Shown: positions 17,003 through 22,873 of the stretch, piece after piece | Position numbering within the stretch: position 1 is the first letter of the stretch | Layout of the letters: every line of letters begins with the position of its first letter | Source: Candidatus Nomurabacteria bacterium | GTDB taxonomy: Bacteria; Patescibacteriota; Minisyncoccia; Phycocordibacterales; UBA9973 | DNA length: 29,266 bases | Assembly: GCA_028286705.1 (NCBI GenBank) | Contig: JAQBRC010000024.1 | Span: forward strand, 1-29,266 | Direction of reading: 5' to 3' | Notes under the pieces: model-generated | Databases searched by the model: none | Told to the model about the DNA's origin: nothing | The model's input: the letters and a program-made list of their open reading frames with translations, nothing else | Program-made: the position numbers and the translations under genes

Positions 17003-17108
17003 TATAGCTTGGGGCGACGGCAGTTACTCGGAAGTAATGTTTCGCCCATGAGTACATTATTGCTAATGTCCGCAGCAAGCCGATAGAATTTTCTGTCGTC
17101 AAGCTATA
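17003..17108 (-). ncRNA. Candidate structured noncoding RNA of unknown family
   Basis: No gene is visible here, but the minus-strand RNA folds well by eye. A 9-bp closing stem pairs 17108-17100 (TATAGCTTG) with 17011-17003. Inside are (1) a hairpin at 17097-17082 with one mismatch, (2) a 6-bp perfect hairpin at 17069-17054 closed by a GCAA loop (GNRA class), and (3) a 6-bp stem GGGCGA/TCGCCC (17047-17042 with 17017-17012) holding a TTACT/AGTAA hairpin with a TCCG loop (UNCG class). Both stable tetraloops occur only in this orientation. CGGC (17082-17079) could pair with GCCG (17021-17018), a possible tertiary contact. A promoter sits just upstream and a terminator just downstream. I do not see the conserved cores of SRP, tmRNA, RNase P or common riboswitches. 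Confidence 0.6.
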
Positions 17109-17113
17109 TATAA

Positions 17114-17141
17114 ATATTATCAAACTGTATGAAAAGTGCAA
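17114..17141 (-). promoter_or_regulatory. Promoter of the structured intergenic RNA
   Basis: TTGCAC (17141-17136), 16 nt, TAATAT (17119-17114) with an upstream TGA that makes an extended -10. Predicted start near 17107 coincides with the beginning of the closing stem. The -35 directly follows the trmD stop codon. Confidence 0.6.
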
Positions 17142-17816
17142 CTAGATTTTTTCTTCCTTTTGTTGGCTTTTTCGCCATTCCTCAATCTTCTTGTGATCCC
17201 CAGAAACAAGTACTGGCGGAACCTTATGCTTCTTCCCCTTAACAGTCTTTGTACTTTTAGGAAATTCTAATACCTCAGGACGAGTAAAGACACGAGGACT
17301 CGCTATACGGGATTCTTCAACTGATGCATGATCACCTAACACTCCCTTAATCTGACGACAAATAGCATCAGTCATCACAAGAGCGGGCAATTCCCCTCCT
17401 GTTAGGACAAAGTCTCCAATCGATACCTCTTCTGCCTTCAGTATCTTTCGCACTCGATCATCAACGCCTTCATAGCGGCCGCAGATAAATACGATGTCAG
17501 AATATGACTTAGCCCATTTTGCAGCCATAACATTGTTAAACAGCTTGCCCTGAGGAGACAGCATAACTACCTTGGTCTTCTTCCCTTTCATTTTTAACTT
17601 CGCATGAGCACGCAAAATAGGTTCTGGTGTCATCACCATACCCGGACCTCCGCCATACGGACGCTCATCAACCTTCTTATGCTTGTCGAGCGTATAGTCT
17701 CGGATGTTCTTCACGTCAAAAGCCACAAGCTTCTTTTCAGCAGCACGCTTCAACATTGCCTCGTCCAAATAGCTTTGGATCATGTCAGGAAAAATTGTGA
17801 GAAAATGAAACTTCAT
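17142..17816 (-). CDS. trmD: tRNA (guanine-N1-)-methyltransferase
   Basis: 224 residues from ATG 17816 (MKFHFLTIFPDM). The frame runs upstream to 17888, but that part would include the terminator and promoter, so I reject it. SPOUT-family TrmD landmarks are present: DYTLDKHKKVDERPYGGGPG (the substrate loop), VVMLSPQGKLFNN, IVFICGRYEGVDDRV, and the knot region EVSIGDFVLTGGELPALVM. TrmD methylates G37 of tRNAs reading CNN codons and prevents +1 frameshifting, using S-adenosylmethionine. Neighbours upstream are khpA and rpsP, as in many bacteria, but rimM does not separate them and rplS does not follow within the window. A -10 box 7 nt before the ATG predicts a leaderless mRNA. Confidence 0.96.
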   Translation of the reverse strand: MKFHFLTIFPDMIQSYLDEAMLKRAAEKKLVAFDVKNIRDYTLDKHKKVDERPYGGGPGMVMTPEPILRAHAKLKMKGKKTKVVMLSPQGKLFNNVMAAKWAKSYSDIVFICGRYEGVDDRVRKILKAEEVSIGDFVLTGGELPALVMTDAICRQIKGVLGDHASVEESRIASPRVFTRPEVLEFPKSTKTVKGKKHKVPPVLVSGDHKKIEEWRKSQQKEEKI

Positions 17817-17823
17817 ATAGATG

Positions 17824-17851
17824 ATAGTACAAGGAAAAGGGGTAAAGTCAA
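17824..17851 (-). promoter_or_regulatory. trmD promoter, predicted leaderless
   Basis: TTGACT (17851-17846), 16 nt, TACTAT (17829-17824); the ATG begins 7 nt later. The first two T of the -35 are also the last two of the T tract of the preceding terminator. Confidence 0.7.
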
Positions 17852-17878
17852 AAAAGACCCAACATGTGGTTGGGTCTT
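17850..17878 (-). terminator. Second terminator between khpA and trmD
   Basis: A 10-bp perfect stem (17854-17863 with 17869-17878, AAGACCCAAC/GTTGGGTCTT), 5-nt loop, and T6 in the minus direction (17855-17850). It follows the khpA terminator by about 40 nt, which suggests a fail-safe terminator. Confidence 0.82.
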
Positions 17879-17919
17879 CGTATATCAAGCACTATATTTT
17901 TTCCTTTTCTCTTTCATAT

Positions 17920-17949
17920 AAAAATCCCCTTATTTCTAAGGGGATTTTT
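17920..17949 (-). terminator. khpA terminator
   Basis: A 13-bp stem (17920-17932 with 17937-17949) with a CCCC/GGGG core and five A/T pairs, 4-nt loop. It begins 1 nt after the khpA stop codon in the direction of transcription. Confidence 0.88.
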
Positions 17950-17950
17950 A

Positions 17951-18256
17951 TTATAAGTCTTTCAGATCAGCCATTGCATCCTCAAGGTTTGCAACGTCAG
18001 GCTGACGTTCGTAGCCCGCAGGCTCGTTAATCTTAAGGTTAACGCGGGCATTGTTCTTCATGCCAACGACACGGAGCAATGTTCGGATGGCTTTAGCAGT
18101 ATTGCCAGCGCGACCAATGATCTTGCCCATATCGGCTTGATTAATAGAGAGGGTGAGCAGTACTCCCATCTCATCAACAGTGCGGGTTACCTGCACGTCG
18201 TCAGGGTTATCAACTAGGGCTTTTATGAGCATTTCAAGAAATTCTTTGTCAGACAT
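17951..18256 (-). CDS. khpA: KH-domain RNA-binding protein, KhpA-like
   Basis: 101 residues, slightly longer than typical KhpA (about 75-90). A single type II KH domain is seen: the second half has INQADMGKIIGRAGNTAKAI, the GKIIGRxG signature loop that grips single-stranded RNA, followed by a helix and the strand ARVNLKINEPAG. The N-terminal 25 residues form the first helix (FLEMLIKALVDNP) and the start of a strand. The acidic C-terminal tail (about 85-101) is extra. In Firmicutes KhpA acts with KhpB on cell-division and elongation regulators; the role here is not shown. Lies between rpsP and trmD with its own promoter and terminators. Confidence 0.88.
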   Translation of the reverse strand: MSDKEFLEMLIKALVDNPDDVQVTRTVDEMGVLLTLSINQADMGKIIGRAGNTAKAIRTLLRVVGMKNNARVNLKINEPAGYERQPDVANLEDAMADLKDL

Positions 18257-18300
18257 AAGGTATATAGATTAGCTGCTAATGCGCACCGAGCGGTACTTAT

Positions 18301-18330
18301 ATAATAGTAACATAAAGAAATACTAAACAA
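18301..18330 (-). promoter_or_regulatory. khpA promoter
   Basis: TTGTTT (18330-18325), 18 nt, TATTAT (18306-18301). About 44 nt separate the -10 and the ATG. The first TT of the -35 belongs to the T tract of the terminator just upstream. Confidence 0.6.
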
Positions 18331-18359
18331 AAAAGGCCAATTCTTGAAACTGGCCTTTT
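18329..18359 (-). terminator. Terminator upstream of khpA
   Basis: A 9-bp stem (18331-18339 with 18351-18359, AAAAGGCCA/TGGCCTTTT) around an 11-nt loop, followed on the minus strand by T6 (18334-18329). It ends transcripts arriving from rpsP or from the small unexplained stretch 18367-18455. Confidence 0.82.
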
Positions 18360-18366
18360 AGTCGGA

Positions 18367-18429
18367 CTAGATAAGTACTATGTCAAGAATCATAATATCC
18401 TTAAGTCCTACAATCACATCTTTCTTCAT
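18367..18429 (-). CDS. Possible 20-residue small ORF
   Basis: ATG 18429 to TAG 18367 would encode MKKDVIVGLKDIMILDIVLI, a lysine-tipped hydrophobic peptide, and ends 8 nt before a terminator hairpin. There is no Shine-Dalgarno and no clear promoter. It is the only thing I see in the space between two minus-strand terminators; it could equally be chance. Confidence 0.22.
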   Translation of the reverse strand: MKKDVIVGLKDIMILDIVLI

Positions 18430-18457
18430 CTGAATGAGTATTTATATACACGGTAAC

Positions 18458-18477
18458 AAAAAATGCCCTCGCGGGCA
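18458..18477 (-). terminator. rpsP terminator
   Basis: A short GC-rich stem (18464-18468 with 18473-18477, TGCCC/GGGCA) with TCGC between and T6 in the minus direction (18463-18458). It follows the rpsP stop by about 8 nt. Confidence 0.78.
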
Positions 18478-18485
18478 ATGTTTGC

Positions 18486-18794
18486 TTATTTCTTCTTCTT
18501 AGCTTCCTTACGAGCTACTGTTGGAGATTTCTTTGAAAGCACGTTCTTTGCACGCCCTTCAATGATTCCTGCCTTTACTAGCATATTGTGTCCAGTGTTT
18601 GAAACCTGGGCACCATTTCCAATCCAGTGCTTGATACGGTCACCCTTGAGGTTGATAACATCGTTCTTCATAGTGTATGAACCAAGAATTTCCAAGAACT
18701 TGCCACTCTGTGGCCCGTTCTTAGACTCAGTTACAACGAGTCTGAATGCTGCTTCATTTTTGCGCCCAATGCGCTGTAGTCGAATCTTTAACAT
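18486..18794 (-). CDS. rpsP: 30S ribosomal protein S16
   Basis: 102 residues from ATG 18794 (MLKIRLQRIGRKNEAAFRLV). The open frame continues to 18920, but that part covers the promoter and the terminator of the previous gene. S16 signatures follow in order: VVTESKNGPQSGKFLEILGSY, the strand-turn VINLKGDRIKHWIGNGAQVS, and a helix ending in a Lys-rich tail (ARKEAKKKK). S16 assembles early into the 30S body. The usual rpsP-khpA-rimM-trmD-rplS order is partly kept; here each gene has its own promoter. A -10 box 9 nt before the ATG predicts an almost leaderless message. Confidence 0.97.
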   Translation of the reverse strand: MLKIRLQRIGRKNEAAFRLVVTESKNGPQSGKFLEILGSYTMKNDVINLKGDRIKHWIGNGAQVSNTGHNMLVKAGIIEGRAKNVLSKKSPTVARKEAKKKK

Positions 18795-18803
18795 GTAGGG
18801 CGT

Positions 18804-18832
18804 ATCGTAGCAGACAAAAGAAAAAGCGTCAA
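18804..18832 (-). promoter_or_regulatory. rpsP promoter, near-leaderless
   Basis: TTGACG (18832-18827), 17 nt, TACGAT (18809-18804) preceded by TGC (extended -10). The ATG begins 9 nt after the -10. The -35 lies inside the 3' arm of the preceding terminator stem. Confidence 0.78.
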
Positions 18833-18854
18833 TAACCAATGGTTTTGACGCTTT
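18820..18854 (-). terminator. Terminator of the orphan gene 18865-19173
   Basis: Arms 18823-18832 and 18845-18854 (AAAGCGTCAA/TTGACGCTTT) pair perfectly, and AACC/GGTT continues the stem after one bulged base. T5 follows on the minus strand. The 3' arm doubles as the rpsP -35. Confidence 0.82.
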
Positions 18855-18864
18855 AAAAACAGCA

Positions 18865-19173
18865 TTAACATTCCTGAAGCATTTCTTCAAAAACAGGCTT
18901 TTCAGCCACATACATAGCATTTGATTCGGTAATCTCTACGAATCCTCCTGACAGTAAACGCTTCGCAGCGGCTTCTCTCTCATTGATTGAAGCAACTGGA
19001 ACCATTTCTCCACTAATGGAGCCATCGAGCGCGGGTGCATAACTATTGCAGGTAAATGAATTACCTGTAACGACAAAGCCGTTACCGAATATCGGTATGC
19101 CAAACAGGTTGGCAATACCTTTAAATTTCCTTTTGTTAATAAAAAGAAATGCTTTCACTGGGATTGTTTCCAT
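18865..19173 (-). CDS. Hypothetical small protein
   Basis: 102 residues, not recognised. It starts METIPVKAFLFINKRKFKGI, has a Gly/Ser/Asn-rich middle (GIPIFGNGFVVTGNSFTCNS) that looks like a small beta domain, then INEREAAAKRLLSGGFVEIT, helix plus strand, and ends in a cysteine (EEMLQEC). There is no signal peptide or membrane helix, and two cysteines in total. It is divergent from rnr across 98 nt and upstream of rpsP with its own terminator. An AT-rich stretch upstream contains TATAGT-like boxes but I cannot choose one. No function proposed. Confidence 0.65.
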   Translation of the reverse strand: METIPVKAFLFINKRKFKGIANLFGIPIFGNGFVVTGNSFTCNSYAPALDGSISGEMVPVASINEREAAAKRLLSGGFVEITESNAMYVAEKPVFEEMLQEC

Positions 19174-19233
19174 TTAGTATTAAGTTATTTTTTAAAACTA
19201 TACTATATACCATTAGAATGTCAAACATTCTAC

Positions 19234-19262
19234 TTCGTTCTTTCCCCTTTCCATGCTACAGT
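19234..19262 (+). promoter_or_regulatory. rnr promoter, near-leaderless
   Basis: TACAGT (19257-19262) preceded by TGC (extended -10), with only a weak -35 (TTCGTT, 19234-19239) 17 nt upstream. The ATG at 19272 begins 9 nt after the -10. Confidence 0.5.
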
Positions 19263-19271
19263 GTCAGCTAT

Positions 19272-21218
19272 ATGGAACAACAGCAGGAGCTAAAAGTCGG
19301 CGCAACATACGAAGGACAAATCAATATTTCAACCAAAGGAACAGGGTTTGTGAAGGTGCGGGATGCTGGCATCACTATTGAAGTACCACGAGAAGCTCTA
19401 AACAAGGCCTTTCACGGAGATACGGTAAAAGTGGAGGTTACAGCCCTGATTGCTCCACAATCCCGTGAAGACAATCCTGAAGGCAAGGTTATCGATGTTA
19501 CCCGTCGCTCAAAGGTTGGATATAGTGGCACACTGATCCTAGAAAACGGTATCTACACTATTACCTCAAACGATGGCCGCATGTATACAACTATCAACAT
19601 CCCTAACGACAAGCTAGGCGGTGCTGTTGCAGGCGACAAGGTCTTCTGTCGTATCTACGAATGGAATGACCCTATGGCAGCTCCTAAGGGAGAAATCACC
19701 CATGTACTCGGCAAGCCGCTTGAGAACAATGCGGAAATGCTTTCATTGGCATTGGAAAAAGGATTCGACAATAACTATCCTGAAGCAGTTATCAAGGAGG
19801 CGCATGAAATCAGCGATCGCGGCATTACCGATGAAGAAAAGAACAATCGTCGTGATTTCCGCGGTATCGCCACCTTCACCATCGACCCTGAAGATGCCAA
19901 GGACTTTGACGATGCCGTCTCCGTTAACTTTCTAGAAAACGGCAACACTGAAGTCGGAGTGCACATCGCTGACGTGTCACACTATGTGCAGCCAGGCAAT
20001 GCAATTGATAAGGAAGCGGTTGAACGTGCGACTTCTGTGTACTTGGTAGACCGTACTATCCCTATGCTTCCTGAAGTGCTTTCAAATGATCTTTGTAGTC
20101 TTAATCCGCATCTAGACCGATTGACCTTCTCAGCCGTATTTACCTTCACTGCAAAGATGGAAATCATCGACCAATGGTTCGGCAAAACAGTTATCTATTC
20201 TGATCAGCGCTTCAGTTATGAAAGTGCGCAGAAAGTACTTGATACCAAAGATGGACCATACCTGAAAGAACTTGAAGCGGCATTGGCTATTTCAAAGGAC
20301 TTAGAAAAGAAGCGATTCGAAGAAGGAGCTATCTCTCTTGAAACAGAAGAGATAAAGTTCAAGCTTGATGAAGCAGGGCACCCTATTGGCGTATATAAAA
20401 AGGTACGCGGCGAAACACACCACATGATTGAAGAACTCATGTTGCTTGCAAACAGAAAGGTTGCAGAATTCATCGCAACTAACGACAAGCATGCAGAAGA
20501 AGTCTTTGTCTATCGTATTCACGATGCCCCAGATCCAGAACGCGTTGAAAACCTGCAGCTCTTTCTAAAGCGTATCGGATACGTGCTTCCGGTGAATGAA
20601 AACGGCGTTATTCCCTCAAAGGAACTTAACGACCTTGTGCTTTCTCTCGAAGGAAAGCCTGAACGGGAAACCATACAGACAGCAATTGTTCGTTCGATGG
20701 CCAAAGCCATTTATTCTACAAAAAATATCGGCCACTACGGTCTGGCATTTAAATACTATACGCACTTTACCTCTCCAATCCGTCGTTACCCCGACTTGGT
20801 TGTGCACCGCCTGTTGTTCCAGTACCTGCAGCACAAGTACATTCCTAAGGAAATGTGGCACTATTTTGACGAGATTGCCCAGCACTCTTCCCAGCGCGAG
20901 AAAGAAGCAGCTGATGCAGAACGAGCAAGTATCAAGTACAAGCAGGTTGAATACATGACTGACCATGTGGGAGAGCAGTTTGACGGTATTGTCACAGGAG
21001 TTTCAAAGAACGGACTCTTCGTTGAGGAAAAGGAGACACGCTGCGAAGGCATGGTACGTCTTCGAGATATCGGCCACGACTATTACGAATACAACGAAAA
21101 AACCTTGACCATTATCGGAAAAAGTACTAAAAAGGAGTTTCGTATCGGTGACCGAGTACGCTTGAAAGTGACAGCGACAGATCTTAACAAGCGATTGATC
21201 GACTACGTTCTCATCTAA
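19272..21218 (+). CDS. rnr: Ribonuclease R (RNB-family 3'-5' exoribonuclease)
   Basis: 648 residues from ATG 19272 (MEQQQELKVGATYEG). The frame reaches back to 19149, but that extension crosses the promoter and has no protein-like character. An N-terminal cold-shock-type OB domain (GQINISTKGTGFVKVRDAG) and a second OB domain precede the RNB catalytic domain. The latter shows TIDPEDAKDFDDAVSV near residue 205, whose aspartates bind magnesium, then GVHIADVSHYV and LCSLNPHLDRLTFS. HFTSPIRRYPDLVVHRLL closes the RNB domain. A C-terminal S1 domain follows (FDGIVTGVSKNGLFV). There is no long Lys-rich tail. It degrades structured RNA. The CapA-like gene follows 10 nt later. Confidence 0.95.
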   Translation: MEQQQELKVGATYEGQINISTKGTGFVKVRDAGITIEVPREALNKAFHGDTVKVEVTALIAPQSREDNPEGKVIDVTRRSKVGYSGTLILENGIYTITSNDGRMYTTINIPNDKLGGAVAGDKVFCRIYEWNDPMAAPKGEITHVLGKPLENNAEMLSLALEKGFDNNYPEAVIKEAHEISDRGITDEEKNNRRDFRGIATFTIDPEDAKDFDDAVSVNFLENGNTEVGVHIADVSHYVQPGNAIDKEAVERATSVYLVDRTIPMLPEVLSNDLCSLNPHLDRLTFSAVFTFTAKMEIIDQWFGKTVIYSDQRFSYESAQKVLDTKDGPYLKELEAALAISKDLEKKRFEEGAISLETEEIKFKLDEAGHPIGVYKKVRGETHHMIEELMLLANRKVAEFIATNDKHAEEVFVYRIHDAPDPERVENLQLFLKRIGYVLPVNENGVIPSKELNDLVLSLEGKPERETIQTAIVRSMAKAIYSTKNIGHYGLAFKYYTHFTSPIRRYPDLVVHRLLFQYLQHKYIPKEMWHYFDEIAQHSSQREKEAADAERASIKYKQVEYMTDHVGEQFDGIVTGVSKNGLFVEEKETRCEGMVRLRDIGHDYYEYNEKTLTIIGKSTKKEFRIGDRVRLKVTATDLNKRLIDYVLI

Positions 21219-21228
21219 TTACCCTCTT

Positions 21229-22236
21229 ATGTTACGAAAGCTTTTACTACTAGTACTTTGCATTGCTGCCGCCTTAGCGGTATGGCATCTTTCAGCGATT
21301 CCTAGTAGCGACCCTGAATACAAAGTTGAATCTCCAACTATTCCTGACACCATAACTATCGGATGGGTTGGCGACATGGTGCCGTCTGATGATATCGGAT
21401 ATAACATCACCGCCCTGAACAACAATGTTAGTGACGCACTGGAACAGCCTGATCTGATGATCGGCAATCTTGAAGGAACGTTTGCTCATGAAGATCGCAA
21501 GACTAAATGTGTATACATTAGTTCTCAGTGTCATGCATTTCGAGGAGACTCTTCATTTGCTGACACTCTTAAAGCTGCAGGCTTTGATTTCGTCAGTCTC
21601 ATCAACAACCACTCATACGACTATGGCACTGACGGTCTAAAAGACACGGAAGCAGAACTTGATCGCGTAGGTCTTGTATACATTGCTCCTGACAAGCCAA
21701 CAGCAAGTATCACCATCAAAGGTACCAAGATCGGCATCATGGGTCTTTCTAGTACAGAACCAACAGAAACTATTAGCGACTATGCATACATTGCCGCTAC
21801 TGTTGAGGCACTGAAGAAAGAGAACGATATTGTTGTTGTTATCTTCCATGGCGGTGCCGAAGGCGCAACTAAAACTAAAGTTACTGGTGCAACTGAGTAC
21901 ATGGGTACAGAAAATCGTGGCAACGTACAAGCAGTTGCGCATACTGCAATCAATGCGGGTGCTGATCTAGTATTAGGTGCAGGACCACATGTATTGCGCA
22001 AGACAGAATTGTTTAACAACAAACCCATTGCCTACTCACTCGGCAACTTCGTTGGCGGCAAGGGACGACTTTCGACAACTGGAGTGCTTGCTCTTAGCGG
22101 CATCTTCACTACAACCTTCGAACAGAAGGTTCCAACTGATACCTCATTCACTTCGGTTATCTTGTCTAAGGATGGTATTCCATCTCTTGATCCAACAGAT
22201 CAAGCTAAGACATTGCTTGATTCATTGTCTAAATAA
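21229..22236 (+). CDS. CapA-family metallophosphatase-like protein, secreted or anchored
   Basis: 335 residues. An N-terminal hydrophobic helix (about 4-20) acts as signal or anchor. The CapA/PgsA domain follows with its motif series: TIGWVGDMVPSDD, LMIGNLEGTFAHED, FVSLINNHSYDYG, VVVIFHGGAE, and AGADLVLGAGPHVLRKTELF followed by PIAYSLGNFVGG. These Asp, Asn and His positions are the metal-site residues of the calcineurin-like fold. Family members are linked to poly-gamma-glutamate capsule export, but many relatives have unknown substrates and no other capB/capC genes are in the window, so I keep the family name only. Probably cotranscribed with rnr. A strong terminator follows. Confidence 0.88.
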   Translation: MLRKLLLLVLCIAAALAVWHLSAIPSSDPEYKVESPTIPDTITIGWVGDMVPSDDIGYNITALNNNVSDALEQPDLMIGNLEGTFAHEDRKTKCVYISSQCHAFRGDSSFADTLKAAGFDFVSLINNHSYDYGTDGLKDTEAELDRVGLVYIAPDKPTASITIKGTKIGIMGLSSTEPTETISDYAYIAATVEALKKENDIVVVIFHGGAEGATKTKVTGATEYMGTENRGNVQAVAHTAINAGADLVLGAGPHVLRKTELFNNKPIAYSLGNFVGGKGRLSTTGVLALSGIFTTTFEQKVPTDTSFTSVILSKDGIPSLDPTDQAKTLLDSLSK

Positions 22237-22237
22237 A

Positions 22238-22265
22238 AAAAATCTCAGATTAATCTGAGATTTTT
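22238..22265. terminator. Bidirectional terminator after the CapA-like gene
   Basis: A perfect 28-nt palindrome, centre between 22251 and 22252, with TCTCAGATT arms and five A/T at each end. It lies between two convergent genes. Confidence 0.88.
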
Positions 22266-22282
22266 GTTTTGAAGAGAAAGGA

Positions 22283-22453
22283 TTAACTCCTCACAGGTTC
22301 GCGGGCACCAGCACCATCTTTGGTTCCAACACCTTCGTACAGACCTCTTCCCTTGCAATCGCGGCACGTTACTGAGCTTCCAGTTGGACATAGCATTGTG
22401 TCGACAATTATAATAAGTGTACGACCTCTTCCGACTCTTAATTGCTTTTTCAT
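22283..22453 (-). CDS. Small basic protein with CxxCxGxG zinc-finger-like motif
   Basis: 56 residues from ATG 22453 (MKKQLRVGRGRTLIII). The frame could start at 22489, but that ATG lies inside the -10 box. Residues 20-45 include MLCPTGSSVTCRDCKGRGLY: a C-x-x-C-x-G-x-G unit identical in pattern to one DnaJ zinc-finger repeat, with one more Cys ten residues earlier. A single repeat cannot form the full DnaJ zinc domain, so it may dimerise or be unrelated. It has its own promoter and a terminator shared with the convergent CapA-like gene, which supports a real gene. No function proposed. Confidence 0.6.
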   Translation of the reverse strand: MKKQLRVGRGRTLIIIVDTMLCPTGSSVTCRDCKGRGLYEGVGTKDGAGAREPVRS

Positions 22454-22484
22454 GATTCTGTTGTTTAAGTGAGTATTTGTATAA

Positions 22485-22512
22485 AGCATAGCAGAAAGAG
22501 CTATTTATACAA
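22485..22512 (-). promoter_or_regulatory. Promoter of the small CxxCxGxG gene
   Basis: TTGTAT (22512-22507), 16 nt, TATGCT (22490-22485) preceded by TGC. Start is expected near 22478, with a leader of about 25 nt. It begins 2 nt after the T tract of the ncRNA terminator. Confidence 0.6.
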
Positions 22513-22514
22513 AT

Positions 22515-22545
22515 AAAAAAGCCGGATCATGATAATGATCCGGCT
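22515..22545 (-). terminator. Terminator of the ~270-nt RNA
   Basis: An 11-bp perfect stem (22520-22530 with 22535-22545, AGCCGGATCAT arm), GATA loop on the plus strand, and T6 only in the minus direction. The one-sided T tract proves a transcript arriving from higher coordinates on the minus strand is expected, although no gene is there. Confidence 0.88.
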
Positions 22546-22598
22546 ACCATGCCCATCCCAAGGCAAGTAGGTTATTCCTCTTAATCTGTAGAGTAGTA

Positions 22599-22649
22599 CT
22601 ACTTGAATACCACTAAAAGGTACACGAGATTTAAAAAATGCGAGCACAC
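22599..22649 (-). CDS. Possible 16-residue ORF inside the ~270-nt RNA
   Basis: GTG (22649-22647) lies 6 nt after an AGGAGG sequence (an unusually strong Shine-Dalgarno for this window) and opens 16 codons (MCSHFLNLVYLLVVFK) to TAG. As at rpoB, the site overlaps a hairpin followed by GCATTTTTT. It could be a leader peptide or an accident of sequence. Confidence 0.25.
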   Translation of the reverse strand: MCSHFLNLVYLLVVFK

Positions 22650-22788
22650 TGCTCCCCTCCTTTTCAATCAACACTGTTTTCGTCGCGGCCGGTTTTATCT
22701 TAGATACACTGTAGCTAAAACTGGCGGCTCTCTGTTGTTAAGGTTACGCTTCATTGCGATACATTTAAATGGTTAAAGAACAGTCTTT

Positions 22789-22817
22789 ATAGTATCATGT
22801 ATCATACATTTTGTCAA
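22789..22817 (-). promoter_or_regulatory. Consensus promoter of the ~270-nt RNA
   Basis: TTGACA (22817-22812), 17 nt, TACTAT (22794-22789) on the minus strand. Expected start near 22782. It lies back to back with the secG promoter. Confidence 0.8.
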
Positions 22818-22829
22818 CTGTTTGCAAAA

Positions 22830-22858
22830 TTGCACCTTCTTCCCCTTTCTGCTACAAT
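22830..22858 (+). promoter_or_regulatory. secG promoter
   Basis: TTGCAC (22830-22835), 17 nt, TACAAT (22853-22858) preceded by TGC (extended -10). Start is expected near 22865, about 9 nt before ATG 22874. Confidence 0.78.
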
Positions 22859-22873
22859 AGACACGTTTCACCT

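Larger units (their letters stand above)
22510..22782 (-). ncRNA. Candidate ~270-nt noncoding transcript upstream of secG
   Basis: The stretch 22490-22873 has no convincing gene. On the minus strand it is framed by a consensus promoter (22789-22817) and a strong terminator (22515-22545), giving an RNA of about 270 nt. By eye it holds a strong stem with GTTTTA paired to TAAAAC and GCC/GC extensions (about 22673-22714), arms CTGTT/AACAG near the 5' end, CAAGTAG/CTACTTG near the 3' end, and a GAGCA-GTG-TGCTC hairpin followed by T6 (22654-22633) that could act as an internal terminator. I looked for SRP, tmRNA, RNase P and 6S core motifs and found none. A 6S-like or regulatory role is possible but unproven. 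Confidence 0.5.

Noticed and set aside
17003..17108. Signal recognition particle RNA or a riboswitch
   Set aside because: The GGAA on the plus strand is not closed as in SRP and the conserved asymmetric loop is missing; no downstream gene in the transcribed direction for a riboswitch.
17817..17888. TTG-started extension of trmD
   Set aside because: Would place the terminator hairpin and promoter inside the gene; TrmD proteins start at the MKFHFLTIFP segment.
17885..17917. Ten-codon ORF (MKEKRKKYSA) between two terminators
   Set aside because: No promoter or Shine-Dalgarno; too short to separate from chance.
19149..19271. Upstream extension of rnr
   Set aside because: Contains the promoter and reads as unstructured hydrophobic residues; the domain start fits ATG 19272.
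22510..22720. Long open frame on the minus strand through the ~270-nt RNA
   Set aside because: No good start, reads through the terminator hairpin, and yields no protein-like pattern.
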